DNA of 17,429 nt, from positions 1 to 17,429 of the forward strand of contig JWZX01002737.1 of assembly GCA_001275005.1 (NCBI GenBank), given 5' to 3'. Source of the DNA: Chrysochromulina tobinii (lineage: Eukaryota; Haptophyta; Prymnesiales; Chrysochromulinaceae). The stretch's first letter is position 1, and every line of letters starts with the position of its first letter. The translations under genes and the position numbers were made by a program. Below are positions 17,083-17,429 of this stretch, piece after piece. The notes under the pieces were generated by a model, which was not told where the DNA came from, searched no databases, and was given only the letters and a program-made list of their open reading frames with translations.

Positions 17083-17429
17083 ATGTCGCCGGCTCACCGA
17101 GCCGGGGATGGTCACGACGCGGGCCCGCCCGCGCCAACGACTGCACCTCCAGCGTCTCATGCTGACTACGTGGTGCCACAGCCCATGCCAGCCCGGGGTG
17201 ATGCGTCTGCCTCCACGACCAAGTCATCTGAGAGTCAGGTCCGCATCGTGGATACACTTGAGAACACTGCGGTTATCTCTTGTCTAAGCCATGTGCGAGA
17301 CCCCTCGACGGTGACCGTCAAGGGGGAAGGCGTTCAACTCCGGCTACGCAGCGCTGCCACCGCAGGGTGCTCGACATCTACCTCGCTGTATACCTCGATT
17401 CCCTCTCGGTTGGCCGGCTCACCGCCGGC
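17083..17429 (+). CDS. Possible 5' part of a further ORF, cut by the window edge
   Basis: From the ATG at 17083 the frame is open for 115 codons to the window end, and it is also open upstream to the TGA at 16933-16935, in the same frame as the orphan gene. The start is Pro/Ala/Ser-rich (GPPAPTTAPPASHADY), followed by VRIVDTLENTAVISCLS and VTVKGEGVQLRLRS, which look like beta strands. No family was recognised. Given the high G+C, open frames are common, so coding status is uncertain; another frame (16829-17287) is also open over much of this stretch. Confidence 0.35.
   Translation, partial: MSPAHRAGDGHDAGPPAPTTAPPASHADYVVPQPMPARGDASASTTKSSESQVRIVDTLENTAVISCLSHVRDPSTVTVKGEGVQLRLRSAATAGCSTSTSLYTSIPSRLAGSPP

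Noticed and set aside
15958-17160. 400-residue minus-strand frame over the orphan gene
   Set aside because: Arg/Ala/Glu-rich mirror of the glycine- and leucine-rich plus-strand protein. The plus frame has a better start, a mixed hydrophobic composition and a basic tail, so it was preferred. It is not fully excluded.

Overview
The window is a piece of GC-rich nuclear DNA from a eukaryote, most likely a unicellular alga. The evidence is a spliced, roughly 2,700-residue BEACH-WD40 protein (a strictly eukaryotic family), short GT-AG introns of 80 and 87 bp, long alanine-, proline- and glycine-rich tracts in open frames, and no bacterial operon or Shine-Dalgarno structure. A haptophyte or similar chromist alga fits the composition and the N-G-x-Y/N-G-K-P module seen in the BEACH protein, but this lineage call is an inference and cannot be proven from the window.

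Layout. (1) 159-8468, plus strand: a neurobeachin-class BEACH protein in three exons (159-1481, 1562-2359, 2447-8468). Domain order is alpha-solenoid, ConA-like sandwich, solenoid, a small W/G-rich module, coiled linker, PH-BEACH, BEACH, WD40. The last exon carries one apparent +1 frameshift, near 4183-4192. (2) 8469 to about 9164: convergent intergenic DNA. (3) 9406-13563, minus strand: a 1,385-residue alanine-rich helical-repeat/coiled-coil protein with a TPR pair near its C-terminus; its 3' end may instead be spliced to about 9165. (4) 13564-13983: a 420-bp divergent promoter region with two inverted repeats. (5) 13984-15177, plus strand: an SGNH/PC-esterase-like protein with a GDS motif. 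(6) 15178-15561: intergenic DNA with small tandem repeats and a palindrome cluster. (7) 15562-16935, plus strand: an orphan 457-residue protein with a helical body, a glycine-rich tract and a Cys/His-containing basic tail. This layout resembles a retroelement Gag protein. After its TGA the same frame stays open to the window edge.

The four genes show no evident shared pathway; the arrangement looks like ordinary alternation of strands in an algal chromosome. The most informative signal is in the BEACH gene. Both introns begin with a degraded copy of the beginning of the exon that follows them. This is the footprint expected if the introns arose by local tandem duplication of coding sequence around a proto-splice site. 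The second most interesting region is the orphan gene at the right edge with its open frame past the stop.
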